Of a DNA stretch of 62,132 nucleotides, positions 1-9,763 are shown in pieces. Every line of letters starts with the position of its first letter. The stretch's first letter is position 1. The stretch is from Halalkalibacter akibai JCM 9157 (lineage in GTDB: Bacteria; Bacillota; Bacilli; Bacillales; Bacillaceae_D): NCBI RefSeq assembly GCF_000513135.1, contig NZ_BAUV01000026.1, positions 1 through 62,132 of the forward strand, given 5' to 3'. A model generated the notes under the pieces. It saw only the letters and a program-made list of their open reading frames with translations. It had not been told where the DNA came from and did not search any database. Made by a program: the position numbers and the translations under genes.

Positions 1-56
1 AGAATCTCTCTAATGTGAACTAAGATACCTTTAGGGAATCTGAGGTTCAATATTTA

Positions 57-173
57 GTCTGGTGGCGATAGCAAAGAGGTCACACCCGTTCCCATGCCGA
101 ACACGGTCGTTAAGCTCTTTTGCGCCGATGGTAGTTGGGGGCTTCCCCCTGTGAGAGTAGGACGTTGCCAGGC
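57..173 (+). rRNA. rrf: 5S ribosomal RNA
   Basis: A stretch of about 117 nt reads as a Gram-positive 5S rRNA. The 5' helix strand near 58 (TCTGGTGGCGATAGC) pairs with the 3' end near 165 (GTTGCCAGGC), and the conserved internal segment CCCGTTCCCATGCCGAACACGG is present near 87-108. It is followed at once by a terminator, so this is the distal end of an rRNA operon whose 16S and 23S genes lie upstream of the window. The ends are approximate by one or two bases. Confidence 0.95.
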
Positions 174-177
174 AATT

Positions 178-209
178 AAAAGACAATCCAATAGGGGTTG
201 TCTTTTTTA
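178..209 (+). terminator. Intrinsic terminator of the rRNA operon
   Basis: AAAAGACAA (178-186) pairs with TTGTCTTTT (198-206), followed by a T-run. It lies four bases after the 5S gene. No tRNA genes follow it. Confidence 0.9.
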
Positions 210-445
210 GTGTACATAATTAAACGTGGGGCAATTTGGATGAGGTTCTATAGGGAACATCTTTTTTCAAATATAGCTCACAGTACAATCAATGAAAATA
301 AAAGTAAAGATTATTCCTTCAAAAAGCACAAGTAGTTGCCTTAACTAACCAAGCTATCATAAAGGGAATTTTGTATGATTTTTTGGAAGGAGGGAACTAT
401 ATCCTAGTAGGATGATATGGCAAAAAATAGTATATGGAGGTTAAT

Positions 446-595
446 ATGGATAAGGATCGAAAACAAGATAATTTAAATCTGAAAAGAAAAAATAACGAAG
501 AAACATTGGAAATACATTCATCAGGGTACGGGTATGAATTTGTTAATAAGGCTGACGAAGAACAAAATACGCATCAAAATAATGACAATAATTAA
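446..595 (+). CDS. Small hydrophilic hypothetical protein (49 aa)
   Basis: An ATG at 446 lies five bases after a good GGAGG site (436-440) and opens a 49-codon frame ending in TAA. The product is highly charged and rich in Lys, Glu, Asp and Asn, with a short hydrophobic patch around GYGYEF and a poly-Asn tail. It has no membrane segment, signal peptide or cysteine. I do not recognise the family. It stands alone between the rRNA terminator and a long AT-rich spacer. The ribosome binding site supports translation, but coding potential in so short a frame is uncertain. Confidence 0.5.
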   Translation: MDKDRKQDNLNLKRKNNEETLEIHSSGYGYEFVNKADEEQNTHQNNDNN

Positions 596-1406
596 AGTTC
601 AATTTTAACCAAATATCTTTACACTTTTATTAAGGTTTCCTTTAATTAGGAAGCTTTTTCTAATGAATAAAAGCTGCAATATTTAATGGTATGTAAACAC
701 TCCATTTAAATGTCGCGATACCTTAAAAAAAGAATATTTAAAAAGCCCTCGATTATTCCCCTAAAATATAGTACTAAGCGAATCAGACTCTAAATTAACA
801 AAGAAATAGATAAATAGGGTTTAATTTGGTTTCCTCATACGGATTAATTGAAAAATAGCTAGTTTCTCTATTGAAGCAAAAACATGACAAAGGAAGAGAT
901 TTGTTAATGAAAACGTATTTATCCAACTCAACCAGTAAAAGAGTCCAAGTGGGCTCTTTTTTTTATATACGTGATATATAGAAATAATTATGAGGAATTG
1001 AGGCTTTTTAACTAGAGTTTATTATAATTAATAAAAATAATGTAAATATTTTGTTTAGTTTATCTAATGATCTGTTTTTAAGCATGAAATAGTATCTTAG
1101 TATATGAAATAGCTAGTTCTTATATCATATGAAGTAAAAAATTAAAGAGAAATACACTTAGTTAAATAAATATTACTAAGTCTATAGGTTTTAAATAGAA
1201 TTAATAACCTAGGTAATAAAATGTATACATATATTACCATTTAGGTTGTAATATATCCTAAATTTAGTCGGGATTACCGATAATCTCAATGTTTAGTAGA
1301 TAAGTTAATAGTACTAATGATTAATAGGAAAATATTATCTTCTCTACATAATGTAAAAGATTGTAATATTTAGATATGTTCTACTATTCTAGTAAGGAGG
1401 CTTTAT
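596..1406. other. Long AT-rich spacer, no gene seen
   Basis: About 810 nt separate the 49-aa frame from the aminopeptidase gene. All frames are interrupted by many stops. The only clear element is the hairpin with a T-run at 938-964. The rest is very AT-rich, with many TAATA/TATTA tracts that could act as promoter upstream DNA, but I could not fix a convincing -35/-10 pair at a usable distance from the next gene. Confidence 0.6.
938..964 (+). terminator. Orphan rho-independent terminator
   Basis: AAAGAGTCC (938-946) and GGGCTCTTT (951-959) form a stem with a four-base loop, followed by eight T. No gene of usable size lies directly before it on this strand, so it may close the 49-aa transcript or be left from a lost gene. 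Confidence 0.7.
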
Positions 1407-2795
1407 ATGAAAAAAACATTTCTATCTATTGCATTAGTAACGACTCTTACTCTTAGTACTATGGGTGTACAAGCCTATACACAACCAGTATCTGCTCAAT
1501 CTAACGTCATCAATGTGTTAGATAAGAAGGTGATCAATCAAATTAATGTTGAGAACATCTATAACACAATTGATTATTTAGCTAAAACCCCCCGAGTAGC
1601 TGCAACAGCTGAAGAGTATGCGGCAGTACTATATGTGAAACAACAATTCGAAAATTATGGATACGAGGCTGAGATTCAACCGTTTGAATACTTAGGTTAC
1701 ACAGCGCCTCATACTGTTGATTTAGAGATTGATGGAGTAAGTCTTAATCCACTTCCATTTACATATACAACAAGTGGTGATATTGAAGCCGATCTCGAAT
1801 ATGTTGGTTTAGGTAGAACGGCAGATTTAGTAGGGAAGGATTTAACAGGAAAAATTGCTCTTATTCAGCGAGGGGAAATCAGTTTTGGAGATAAAGTGTT
1901 AAACGCAGCTAATAGTGGTGCCGCTGGAGTGATCATTTTTAACAATGCTGCGGGTGTTATTAACGGAACTCTAGGTGGGGCGAATGATCGTTTTGTTCCA
2001 GCAGTTTCGATTACTCAAGCTCAAGGTCAAGAGTTAGTAAGTAAATTAACAAACGGAGAAGAAGTGTCGGCATCTTTAAAAGTGTTAGGTGCTGAATCTG
2101 GTTTGCGTACCTCACATAATGTAATTGCGAATAAAAAGGCTTCAAATAAAAATAAGGATAATGGTAATGTAATTGTATTAAGCTCTCATCATGACTCAGT
2201 GCCGGGTGCTCCTGGGGCAAATGATAATGCATCAGGTACAGCTATGGTTTTAGAGCTTGCAAGAGTATTAAAAGATCTACCTACTGACACAGAGATTCGC
2301 TTTGCGACTTTTGGAGCAGAGGAATTAGGGTTGATTGGATCAAGACATTATGTCAATACGCTTCCACAGGAAGAATTAAATCGTATCGTAGCTAATTTTA
2401 ACTTAGATATGGTTGGAAGCCGTGATGCGGGCGATCTTGTAATGAGAACAGTTAATGGTCAACCGAACCTAGTAACAGAACTGACTCAAGCATCAAGTTT
2501 ACGTTTGAATGGTAGTCCAACACCTTATGCTCAAGGAGGAAGTAGTGACCACGTTCCATTTGGAGAAGCGGGAATTCCGGCGGCGCTGTTTATTCATAGT
2601 CCTTTAGAGCCTTGGTATCATACTCCTGAGGATACAATTGATAAAATTAGTAAAGAAAAACTTCAAGATGTAGCTGAGATTGTAAGCACAGCCATCTATG
2701 ACTATGCGAGCTTTGATAATCAAGCACCAAAGCCTAAAAAACTGAAGAAAGAAAAAGTTACACAGCAAATGTACTTTGAACAAGATGTTCAATAA
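1407..2795 (+). CDS. ywaD: Secreted M28 zinc aminopeptidase with PA domain (YwaD-like)
   Basis: This is a 462-aa exported double-zinc aminopeptidase. A Sec signal peptide covers residues 1 to about 30 (MKKT start, hydrophobic core, AxA-like ends). A protease-associated (PA) insert lies around 125-225. The M28 catalytic domain follows. Candidate zinc ligands are His262 in SSHHDSV, Asp273 in GANDN, Glu306 of the GAEELG motif (Glu305 being the general base), Asp334 in NLDMVG and His405 in WYHTPED. Length and motif order match Bacillus subtilis YwaD, including the Lys-rich tail after residue 440. The GGAGG site at 1396-1400 sets the start. It is a single-gene unit closed by the terminator at 2805-2832. 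It probably releases N-terminal residues from extracellular peptides. Confidence 0.92.
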   Translation: MKKTFLSIALVTTLTLSTMGVQAYTQPVSAQSNVINVLDKKVINQINVENIYNTIDYLAKTPRVAATAEEYAAVLYVKQQFENYGYEAEIQPFEYLGYTAPHTVDLEIDGVSLNPLPFTYTTSGDIEADLEYVGLGRTADLVGKDLTGKIALIQRGEISFGDKVLNAANSGAAGVIIFNNAAGVINGTLGGANDRFVPAVSITQAQGQELVSKLTNGEEVSASLKVLGAESGLRTSHNVIANKKASNKNKDNGNVIVLSSHHDSVPGAPGANDNASGTAMVLELARVLKDLPTDTEIRFATFGAEELGLIGSRHYVNTLPQEELNRIVANFNLDMVGSRDAGDLVMRTVNGQPNLVTELTQASSLRLNGSPTPYAQGGSSDHVPFGEAGIPAALFIHSPLEPWYHTPEDTIDKISKEKLQDVAEIVSTAIYDYASFDNQAPKPKKLKKEKVTQQMYFEQDVQ

Positions 2796-2804
2796 GTTCG
2801 ATTT

Positions 2805-2832
2805 AAACCAGCCTTATTGGGCTGGTTTTTTG
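2805..2832 (+). terminator. Terminator after the aminopeptidase gene
   Basis: AACCAGCC (2806-2813) pairs with GGCTGGTT (2819-2826) around a short ATT-type loop and is followed by a T-run. Confidence 0.9.
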
Positions 2833-2921
2833 TTCTAATTTAGATGGATGAGAAGAACTTATTTATTCACGCCCTCTAGAATTCAGGAAAAGAGGTTCTA
2901 CCAAACGAACTAGTCCCTTAT

Positions 2922-3548
2922 CTAATTCATGCTTAAAGTACTTCTTTTCGTTTTGCTTTTCTTTTTGTTAGCTCGTGCTGGAGTATAACCGTTGGCATAA
3001 ATCGTACCTTGACCAATTTCTAATTTTTCAATAAGCTCTACATGACTGGTAACCTTGTTATATTTACAGGCTTGAAGATATACTTGTGCCGCCACTTGTG
3101 CGTCCTCTAATGCATGATGGTGTTTAAATTCTATTTGTAGATGCCTGGCAACTACATTTAATGAATAACTTGGTAGACCGAGCCACGTTTTTTTAGATAC
3201 ATTAACGGTACAGTTATAAGAAAACGAAGGATAATCAAGCTGGCATTCATCCAGTGAGTACCTTAATACCGACATATCAAAACTTGCATTATGAGCAATG
3301 ACCAGATTCCCTTCTAACAAGGGAGAGATATCCTTCCAGACCTCACTGAAAGAAGGCGAGTCTTTGACATCTTCTGGGGTTATTCCGTGAATTCTTACAC
3401 ATAGAGGGTCAAAATACATATCTCTCGGTTTAATTAATTGATAATATTCGTCGGCGACATTGCCATTTTTTACAACAACAATACCGATCGAGCATACACT
3501 CGAACGATTCGTATTAGCTGTTTCAAAGTCTAATGCAACAAAATCCAT
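2922..3548 (-). CDS. DEDDh 3'-5' exonuclease (DnaQ/RNase T family)
   Basis: This 208-aa protein has the full set of DEDDh exonuclease motifs. Exo I is the DFET motif near residue 7, Exo II is HNASFD near 87, and Exo III is HHALEDA near 139, where His and Asp complete the two-metal site. The first 165 residues are the nuclease fold. The rest is a basic tail ending in a Lys/Arg-rich stretch, which could help nucleic acid binding. Family members act as proofreading subunits, or as free DNA or RNA 3' trimming enzymes. With no polymerase domain or partner beside it, the exact substrate is open. The ATG at 3548 follows an AGGAGG-like site on the minus strand. Confidence 0.9.
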   Translation of the reverse strand: MDFVALDFETANTNRSSVCSIGIVVVKNGNVADEYYQLIKPRDMYFDPLCVRIHGITPEDVKDSPSFSEVWKDISPLLEGNLVIAHNASFDMSVLRYSLDECQLDYPSFSYNCTVNVSKKTWLGLPSYSLNVVARHLQIEFKHHHALEDAQVAAQVYLQACKYNKVTSHVELIEKLEIGQGTIYANGYTPARANKKKSKTKRSTLSMN

Positions 3549-3671
3549 AAGTTCCTCCTAGCGATAAAAAATAAGATGTTCGCTAAATACTATTAATATT
3601 TAAGTATACCGTAGTTTCACTTGATTTCTAGATTAAATCATAATTTGGTAGAAATTAGAGTGGGATTAATT

Positions 3672-3705
3672 AAAAAAAGCCAAAGCCTTTAGCTTTGGTT
3701 TTTTC
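3672..3705 (-). terminator. Terminator between two minus-strand genes
   Basis: GCCAAAGC (3679-3686) and GCTTTGG (3691-3697) form the stem. A-runs on the left and T-runs on the right make it usable in both directions. It closes the 100-aa gene and isolates the exonuclease gene. Confidence 0.85.
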
Positions 3706-3706
3706 T

Positions 3707-4009
3707 TTATAAGTAAGAATAATTAATTTTAGGCTCTGATTGAATTAGTATGTTTCCTTCTTTTTCTGTTAGATCCATTTTAAAAGTATTGGGGTTTCCT
3801 GGGATTTTTATAAGGGCATATGTTGTTTCCTCAGAGCCTTTAGCTGAGTAGATTTTGAAATCTACATACGTATGTGTCCCAGCATTAAAACGGCGAAGTC
3901 TTTTGGAGTCATTTTTTTCACAAAACAATGCTTCGTGTAAATTTCTACTTGATAGTTCCTTACCAACCAAGGTTTTTAGTCTTTCTAATACATCTGCTTT
4001 ATTAATCAT
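3707..4009 (-). CDS. Hypothetical 100-aa protein
   Basis: A 100-aa soluble protein of unknown family. The N-terminal third is predicted helical and basic. The C-terminal part is likely beta-rich (alternating hydrophobic and charged residues around TYVDFKIY and TTYALIKI). It has no signal peptide, membrane segment or recognisable motif. The ATG at 4009 has an AAAGGA-type site upstream, and the gene ends directly before a strong terminator, which supports it being real. It stands alone on its strand, diverging from the chemotaxis receptor gene. Confidence 0.7.
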   Translation of the reverse strand: MINKADVLERLKTLVGKELSSRNLHEALFCEKNDSKRLRRFNAGTHTYVDFKIYSAKGSEETTYALIKIPGNPNTFKMDLTEKEGNILIQSEPKINYSYL

Positions 4010-4252
4010 GACGATCTTTCCTTTCGTATTTATAAACTTATCTTATTACATTAAGCTTTAAAAAGGAATTTCATAATTTTGTTTTCGAGCTCTTGTATGC
4101 TTCAGTCTGATATTTCTATCAAATCTGTAACATAGATCACAGATTTATTAAGGAAATTTTTTTAGAATAAGATCAAGGTTGATAAATAAAACACATTTTA
4201 GAGGTTTGTATGCTATATGCTACCATCTAGACTAGGCAGAGGGGACAAAAAA

Positions 4253-6367
4253 ATGAAGAAACTATCTATCTTTTCACCAGGAATTAAGGTAATGAACAAA
4301 ATGACTTATGCTAGAAAATTTATGTTAATCTTGTTATTATTTTTAATTCCATTTGCAGTAGTATTATCAATGTTAATTTCCAATGTCAATGAACGCATTC
4401 AATTTGCTGAGAAAGAGAGAGAAGGGATAGAGTATATAAGTGAATTAAGAAGCTTTGTCCAACTTGTTCAGCAACATCGTGGATTGTCTGTTACTTATGT
4501 TCAAGGAGGAACTCAGGTTAAAGGAGATATTGAAGCAAGACAAGAATCCATTGCAGGCATTATTGAAGAAATTGATGACATTAATGATCGTTTAGGGAAC
4601 AGTTTGCAAGCAGGAGATCGTTGGACTGCTCTTAAACAAGAGTGGGACAAGTTCCACATGCATGTTTTTGATTTTAGTACGGAAGAAACGATCGTTGCAC
4701 ATAGTCAATTTATCCGAGAGATTGTTGATTTTCAAATGTATATTGCCACAACATCTAATTTAATTTTAGATGCGGATAAGGCGAATTATTTTCTGGTTGG
4801 TTCTTTATTAGAGGATCTTCCTAATATGGCAGAATATATGGGGATGTCTAGGGCTACAGGAACAGCGGTTGTGAATAACAAGCAAATGTCAACGGATGAA
4901 AAAATCACTCTATTATTTAATTTACGGTCAATGGAAAGTTATCTGAATTCATCAATTCGTAAGCTGGAGTTTGCATTTGCTGCAAGTCCTGAGGTGAAGA
5001 CCTTAATTGAACAACCGTACAAAGAGGCACAAGAAGCAGCTCTAGCAACCATTCATTTAATAGATGAGGAGGTTCTAAATGCGTCAACCATTAACTTAGA
5101 TACAGCTAGTTTTTTCTCGACGATTACAGAATCTATAAATCAAGTTTATAGTTTGATGGACGAGGGGACGAGTGTCTTAGATGACCGTTTAGAGAATCAG
5201 ATTCAAGCTCTGAAATTACAACAGGCTGTCGTTATTACGATCTCTCTTTTTGTGACTGGCTTAATCGTTTATTTCTTTATTGCCTTTTATTTTGGGGTTC
5301 TTCATACAATTACTCATATTAAAGAAAAAATGGAGCAATTTGCTGATGGAGATCTTACGGCTAGAACTAATCTAGCTACAAAGGATGAAACAAGAGAAAT
5401 TGGTATAGCTTTTAATAAAATGTCTGAAGAGTTTAACGCCATAATAGTTGCAAACAAGGATATATCAGAGCAAATTGCAGCGTCTTCTGAGGAGTTGACG
5501 GCAAGCATTGATCAAACAACTGAAGCGATTAAACAAGTAACTGAAATTATTGCAGAAGTCGCAAGCGGAGCAGAATTTCAAGTGAGTAGTTCAAATGAAA
5601 GTGCGCTTGCCTCCGAAGAAATGGCCGAAGGAATTCAAAAAATTGCTGAAACATCAGCAGTTGTTTCCGACTTTTCTAATCAAACGACGGAAAAAGCGAA
5701 AGCGGGAAGTATTGCGGTTACAAACTCTATGAATCAATTCAAACAAGTGAAGAAATTTGTCTTGAATGTTTCTAATACGATTTTAGAATTAAGCAATCAT
5801 TCAAAGGAAATTGGATCTATCACCACTCTCATCAATGGTGTGGCTGAGCAAACGAACTTACTAGCGTTAAATGCTGCCATTGAAGCGGCTCGTGCTGGTG
5901 AACATGGAAAGGGGTTTGCAGTCGTAGCCGATGAAGTGCGCAAGCTAGCAGAAGAAACAAAAACATCAACAGCAAAAATTGCTAACATTACTAGTCAAGT
6001 TCAAGATCTTACTACCCATGCTGTAAAAGCAATGGAAGAGGGGACGGTTCAAGTGGAAGCTGGTACCAGGGTAATTGAAAGTTTGGGAATTGATTTTGAT
6101 GATATTCTTTCTTCTATTAATGAGGTAAGTTTTCAAATTCATGAAGTTTCAGCTGTTTCCCAGCAATTATCTGCTAACTCTGAAGAAGTAGCTGCCACCA
6201 TGAATGAATTATCAAAAATAGCAGGCGATAACTCGTTGAGTTCTCAAAGTGTAGCGACCTCAACTGAACAACAGCTCGCAACAATGGAAGAAATAAATTC
6301 ATCAGCAATAGAATTGAGCAGAGTTGCACAACAACTCAATGATATGATTAATAAGTTTAAACTTTAG
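4253..6367 (+). CDS. Methyl-accepting chemotaxis protein
   Basis: This is a 704-aa transmembrane chemoreceptor. I chose the ATG at 4253 over the upstream ATG at 4217 because an AGAGGGG site (4238-4244) sits at proper spacing. The order is: TM1 (about 22-44), an extracytoplasmic helical sensor of about 275 residues, TM2 (about 320-345), a HAMP domain, and the signalling coiled coil. The sensor begins with a QQHRGLS pattern reminiscent of NIT-type nitrate/nitrite-sensing modules. The conserved hairpin tip for CheA/CheW lies around residues 531-560 ([19 protein letters not shown]). It therefore links an external ligand, perhaps an oxyanion, to flagellar control. The ligand is not provable from sequence. 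The gene is monocistronic. Confidence 0.93.
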   Translation: MKKLSIFSPGIKVMNKMTYARKFMLILLLFLIPFAVVLSMLISNVNERIQFAEKEREGIEYISELRSFVQLVQQHRGLSVTYVQGGTQVKGDIEARQESIAGIIEEIDDINDRLGNSLQAGDRWTALKQEWDKFHMHVFDFSTEETIVAHSQFIREIVDFQMYIATTSNLILDADKANYFLVGSLLEDLPNMAEYMGMSRATGTAVVNNKQMSTDEKITLLFNLRSMESYLNSSIRKLEFAFAASPEVKTLIEQPYKEAQEAALATIHLIDEEVLNASTINLDTASFFSTITESINQVYSLMDEGTSVLDDRLENQIQALKLQQAVVITISLFVTGLIVYFFIAFYFGVLHTITHIKEKMEQFADGDLTARTNLATKDETREIGIAFNKMSEEFNAIIVANKDISEQIAASSEELTASIDQTTEAIKQVTEIIAEVASGAEFQVSSSNESALASEEMAEGIQKIAETSAVVSDFSNQTTEKAKAGSIAVTNSMNQFKQVKKFVLNVSNTILELSNHSKEIGSITTLINGVAEQTNLLALNAAIEAARAGEHGKGFAVVADEVRKLAEETKTSTAKIANITSQVQDLTTHAVKAMEEGTVQVEAGTRVIESLGIDFDDILSSINEVSFQIHEVSAVSQQLSANSEEVAATMNELSKIAGDNSLSSQSVATSTEQQLATMEEINSSAIELSRVAQQLNDMINKFKL

Positions 6368-6434
6368 GTTAATTTATAGTAGAAAGTTGATAAATCCATA
6401 TGATTAGATGATTAATTAATATTTAAGAGAAGAT

Positions 6435-6475
6435 GAAGAGACCGAATTTATTAGTAATTCGATCTCTTCTTTATT
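6435..6475 (+). terminator. Terminator downstream of the chemoreceptor gene
   Basis: An inverted repeat pairs AGAGACCGAATT (about 6437-6448) with AATTCGATCTCT (about 6456-6467), followed by a T-rich stretch. One position is mismatched. Confidence 0.75.
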
Positions 6476-6602
6476 CTTAATGAAGTATATAAAAATGGCT
6501 GTGACTAGATTTGTATCCTGGCGCAAAGGAGTCACAATTAGTGAAGAGCCACAACTTGGGCTGGTAAGAGTCAACCTAAACAAAAGACTATCTAATTTTA
6601 TC

Positions 6603-6965
6603 TTATTCACTTGGCCTATAACCAATAACTTTATTTGTCTTGGTGTCAATTAGTATTAAAGGTGTACCAACAACGACATTCTCCTTATCTTCAAAGGAAA
6701 CAGATAATGTTTCTTTGCCTTTATAAGTTTTATCTAGTAATTTATAGTTGTCATCAACAATGACTTTTAGTAACGTTGCATCCCTCCAATTACCTTTTGC
6801 GGTATCATCCCACCCTTGATCTATAATAAAATTCCAAGCGGCTTTTTTCGCGTTATTACTACTATAATTCTTACTTTGATTATCAATATTTTGATTATCA
6901 GAACAACCCACTAACAAGAAGGCAAATAACACTGCTATTACCAAAAATGAAACTAGCTTTCTCAT
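6603..6965 (-). CDS. Putative lipoprotein, hypothetical
   Basis: This 120-aa protein starts with a short basic N-terminus and a hydrophobic core, ending in the lipobox LVGC (Cys21), so it should be diacylated and anchored on the outer face of the membrane. After an Asn/Ser/Lys-rich linker the mature part is a small mixed alpha/beta domain with no motif I recognise. The ATG at 6965 follows an AAGGGGGA site. It stands alone, convergent with the chemoreceptor gene. Many Bacillaceae carry such single-copy small lipoproteins. No function is assigned. Confidence 0.75.
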   Translation of the reverse strand: MRKLVSFLVIAVLFAFLLVGCSDNQNIDNQSKNYSSNNAKKAAWNFIIDQGWDDTAKGNWRDATLLKVIVDDNYKLLDKTYKGKETLSVSFEDKENVVVGTPLILIDTKTNKVIGYRPSE

Positions 6966-7236
6966 ATGTTTGTCCCCCTTTTCTAATTAGACGTTTAAAA
7001 CCCACACTAGTTTCAACCTAATGCTCAAATACCTAACGATACGACAATTTGTATGTGTTGCAGTTAAAATGGTCTCTCCCTTTTCTAAAAGGAATTCTAA
7101 GATAGAAGTATTCTATGTGAAGAAAAACTGAATTTTTGTTCCAGAAAGGGCAGCTCAGATTCTAAAGATACAAGTGTCTTCGTATACTTTTACAATAGAA
7201 AGGGGGAAAAATCCTGTAATTTAAAAGGATAAAATA

Positions 7237-7287
7237 GGGTGCCTGACCCCCACTGCAGTAAAGCGTTAATGCGCTGGTCAGGCACCC
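7237..7287. repeat. Palindromic GGGTGCCTGACC repeat
   Basis: Perfect 12-nt arms, GGGTGCCTGACC (7237-7248) and GGTCAGGCACCC (7276-7287), flank 27 nt that contain a second small inverted repeat (AGCG 7262-7265 with CGCT 7272-7275). It lies 8 to 60 bases upstream of the symporter ribosome binding site. GGTGCCTGAC-type palindromes are scattered between genes in several Bacillus genomes. Whether it is a passive repeat or a regulatory hairpin in this leader is unknown. I saw no second copy in the window. Confidence 0.75.
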
Positions 7288-7309
7288 AAATAAAAGAGAG
7301 GTGAGGCAA

Positions 7310-8536
7310 ATGAGTCTAACGAAAAAGATTGTGATTGCTCTCATTTTAGGGGTAGTGGTAGGCCTTGGTTTTAATCTTTTTGCTTCAGAAGCATTCGCAC
7401 CAATTGATACGTATGTCTTAACGCCGATTGGGCAAATTTTCTTGAAGCTTATTACGATGCTGGTAGTACCTCTCGTTTTCTTCTCAATTGTCCTTGGGAC
7501 AGCTGGAATGGGAGATACTAAAAAGTTAGGGCGGATTGGAACAAAGACAGTAGGGTTTTATTTACTATCTACGGTGATTGCTCTTTGTATCGCATTTGCA
7601 GTCGCACTTGTCATTCAACCGGGGCAAGAAGGTCTAATGGGTACAGAGAATGCCGATTTTGAAGCGGCAGAAGCACCGCCAGTAATGGAGACGTTGTTGA
7701 ATATTATTCCGACGAATCCGGTAGATGCGTTCGCTAACGGAAAGATGCTTCAAATTATTTTCTTTGCTATTTTTATTGGTTTTGCACTAGCTTATCTAGG
7801 TAAGAAAACAAGCGGAGTTTTAAGGTTAATGGAGCAAGGAAATGAAATAATGATGTTCCTCGTCACCGTTGTCATGAAGCTTGCGCCGTATGGTGCGTTT
7901 GGTCTCATTGCTTCTGCTATTGGGAAACTTGGTTTAGACGCCTTATCTTCAATGGCAATGTACATGATTTGTGTGATATTAGCATTGTTATTGCATGTTG
8001 GAATTGTATACTCGAGTGCTGTTTATTTCTTAGGGAAAATGAAGCCGCTTCATTTCTTTAAGAATTTTGCACCAGCGATGACGGTTGCGTTTAGTACGTC
8101 AAGTAGTAACGCAACTCTTCCTTTATCTATGAAAACAGCACAGGATCGCTTAGGTGTCTCAAGACCGATTTCGGGGTTCGTTCAGCCGCTTGGCGCGACC
8201 ATTAACATGGATGGAACGGCTATTATGCAAGCTGTAGCAACCGTGTTTATTGCTCAAGTATTTGCAGAACCTTTATCAATAGCTGCGTTACTAACGGTTG
8301 TATTAACGGCAACACTTGCAAGTATTGGAACAGCTGGAGTACCTGGGGTAGGAATGATCATGCTCGCAATGGTTCTACAGTCTGTCGGCTTACCAGTTGA
8401 AGGGATTGCTCTCGTATTAGCCGTTGACCGAATTCTTGATATGCTACGTACGTCAGTAAATATAACTGGGGACGCAGCATGTGCAGTGTTTGTGGAACAA
8501 AGTGAAGGTGGAAAAGAGAAAGCTGAAACGGCATAA
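7310..8536 (+). CDS. Dicarboxylate/amino acid:cation symporter (glutamate/aspartate type)
   Basis: This 408-aa protein belongs to the DAACS family of Na+- or H+-coupled glutamate, aspartate and C4-dicarboxylate importers. The ATG at 7310 is preferred over a GTG at 7301 because the latter overlaps the AGAGAGGTG ribosome binding site. Family landmarks appear in order: the Ser-rich re-entrant hairpin (STSSSNATLP), the NMDGT sequence of TM7, the second hairpin (ASIGTAGVPG), and the TM8 substrate-binding sequence DRILDMLRTSVNITGD, including Asp and Asn positions that bind the amino and carboxyl groups. The length is normal. The gene is monocistronic, with a palindromic repeat in its leader and a terminator behind it. 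The exact substrate (glutamate or a dicarboxylate) is not decided. Confidence 0.92.
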   Translation: MSLTKKIVIALILGVVVGLGFNLFASEAFAPIDTYVLTPIGQIFLKLITMLVVPLVFFSIVLGTAGMGDTKKLGRIGTKTVGFYLLSTVIALCIAFAVALVIQPGQEGLMGTENADFEAAEAPPVMETLLNIIPTNPVDAFANGKMLQIIFFAIFIGFALAYLGKKTSGVLRLMEQGNEIMMFLVTVVMKLAPYGAFGLIASAIGKLGLDALSSMAMYMICVILALLLHVGIVYSSAVYFLGKMKPLHFFKNFAPAMTVAFSTSSSNATLPLSMKTAQDRLGVSRPISGFVQPLGATINMDGTAIMQAVATVFIAQVFAEPLSIAALLTVVLTATLASIGTAGVPGVGMIMLAMVLQSVGLPVEGIALVLAVDRILDMLRTSVNITGDAACAVFVEQSEGGKEKAETA

Positions 8537-8545
8537 TCTTTTTGC

Positions 8546-8585
8546 AGCGTTATCAACGACAAGTTTTAAGTTGATAGCGCTTTTC
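8546..8585 (+). terminator. Terminator after the symporter gene
   Basis: AGCGTTATCAAC (8546-8557) pairs with GTTGATAGCGCT (8570-8581) with one G-U pair, then four T. Confidence 0.85.
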
Positions 8586-8753
8586 AACGTGACAAAACCA
8601 ACATCCTATTTAATATCGCATCAATCTCATTATTTTAAAGGGATCTGAGAGTTTAAAGCAGAAAGGTATTAAATAAGAATATAGCCTCTACTTACATCTT
8701 AGATCTAATCTATTTAAAGAGGTTTTCTCCATACATAATAAGGAGGATTAGAG

Positions 8754-9731
8754 ATGACTTTACGTATTGGAATGATTGGCACAGGTTGGTTTAGTCGAAA
8801 ACACGCGGAATATTTATCAGAAATGAATGGAGTCAAGGTTCAAGCGATATGTGGAACGAGTATGGAAAAAGCAGCAACAATGGCGGCTGATTTTCAAGGC
8901 TCACAAGGCTATGATGATTTTAAGCGAATGTTAGATTCGGAAAAACTTGATGCCGTATATATCTGTGTCCCTCCGATGGCACATGGACAAATAGAGTTGG
9001 AATTAATTGAAAGGAATATCCCGTTTTTAGTTGAAAAACCGCTCGGAATTGATATTGAAACTCCTAAAAAGATTTTAACCCGACTTGAAAAATCATCGTT
9101 ACTGACAGCGGTGGGCTATCACTTTCGTTATAAACAGTCCGTACAGAGATTAAAAAAAGCTGTAAATTCGACAACTCTTGGAATGGTGTCTGGATATTGG
9201 ATGGGGCAAATGCCTGAGATAGCTTGGTGGAGAAAACAAGAAGGATCTGGAGGTCAATTTATAGAGCAGACGACTCACATTGTCGACGTACTAAGGTATG
9301 TAGCAGGGGAGGTAGATGAAGTATATGCTAACTACTCGAACCGGGTCAATCATATGAAATATGAACAGGTGACAGTAGCCGATGTTGGGGCAGTCAGCTT
9401 GAAAATGAAAAGTGGTGTCGTTGCAACGATTTCTAATACATGCATTCTCCCAGAAGGAGTCAATAAGGTTGGAATGACATTTTACACCGATCAAAACATG
9501 ATTGAATGGCACCCAGACCGAATCCAAATAAAGGATACTTCCGGTTCAATTATGGAAGAGTTAAAAATGGACAACCCGTATATATCAGAGAGTGAGGCCT
9601 TTCTTCATGCAGTAAGGACAGGAGATGCTTCGCAAATTCTTTCAGATTATCAGGACGCCTATCAAACACAACTTGTGACTTGTGCAGCACTAGAATCGGC
9701 ATTAAAAGGAGTTCCGGTTAAAGTAAAATAA
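8754..9731 (+). CDS. Gfo/Idh/MocA family NAD(P)-dependent oxidoreductase
   Basis: This 325-aa protein has the N-terminal Rossmann fold with the dinucleotide motif GMIGTGWFS near residue 6 and the family signature VEKPLG near residue 94, whose Lys contributes to catalysis. The C-terminal half is the GFO_IDH_MocA substrate domain. Members oxidise or reduce cyclic polyols and sugars (inositol, glucose, scyllo-inosose, UDP-sugars). The substrate cannot be deduced here. An AAGGAGG site at 8741 sets the ATG. It is a single-gene unit between two terminators, with no sugar transport gene beside it. Confidence 0.9.
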   Translation: MTLRIGMIGTGWFSRKHAEYLSEMNGVKVQAICGTSMEKAATMAADFQGSQGYDDFKRMLDSEKLDAVYICVPPMAHGQIELELIERNIPFLVEKPLGIDIETPKKILTRLEKSSLLTAVGYHFRYKQSVQRLKKAVNSTTLGMVSGYWMGQMPEIAWWRKQEGSGGQFIEQTTHIVDVLRYVAGEVDEVYANYSNRVNHMKYEQVTVADVGAVSLKMKSGVVATISNTCILPEGVNKVGMTFYTDQNMIEWHPDRIQIKDTSGSIMEELKMDNPYISESEAFLHAVRTGDASQILSDYQDAYQTQLVTCAALESALKGVPVKVK

Positions 9732-9763
9732 TTTGATAGGACGGATATTATCTTGTTCAATGC

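Noticed and set aside
1-445. tRNA genes after the 5S rRNA
   Set aside because: A terminator follows the 5S at once and no cloverleaf sequence was seen.
1361-1390. TTGTAA-18-TATTCT promoter for the aminopeptidase gene
   Set aside because: The transcript would start inside the ribosome binding site, which is not workable.
6416-6649. 77-aa minus-strand frame downstream of the lipoprotein gene
   Set aside because: It overlaps the lipoprotein frame and the terminator of the chemoreceptor gene and has no binding site.
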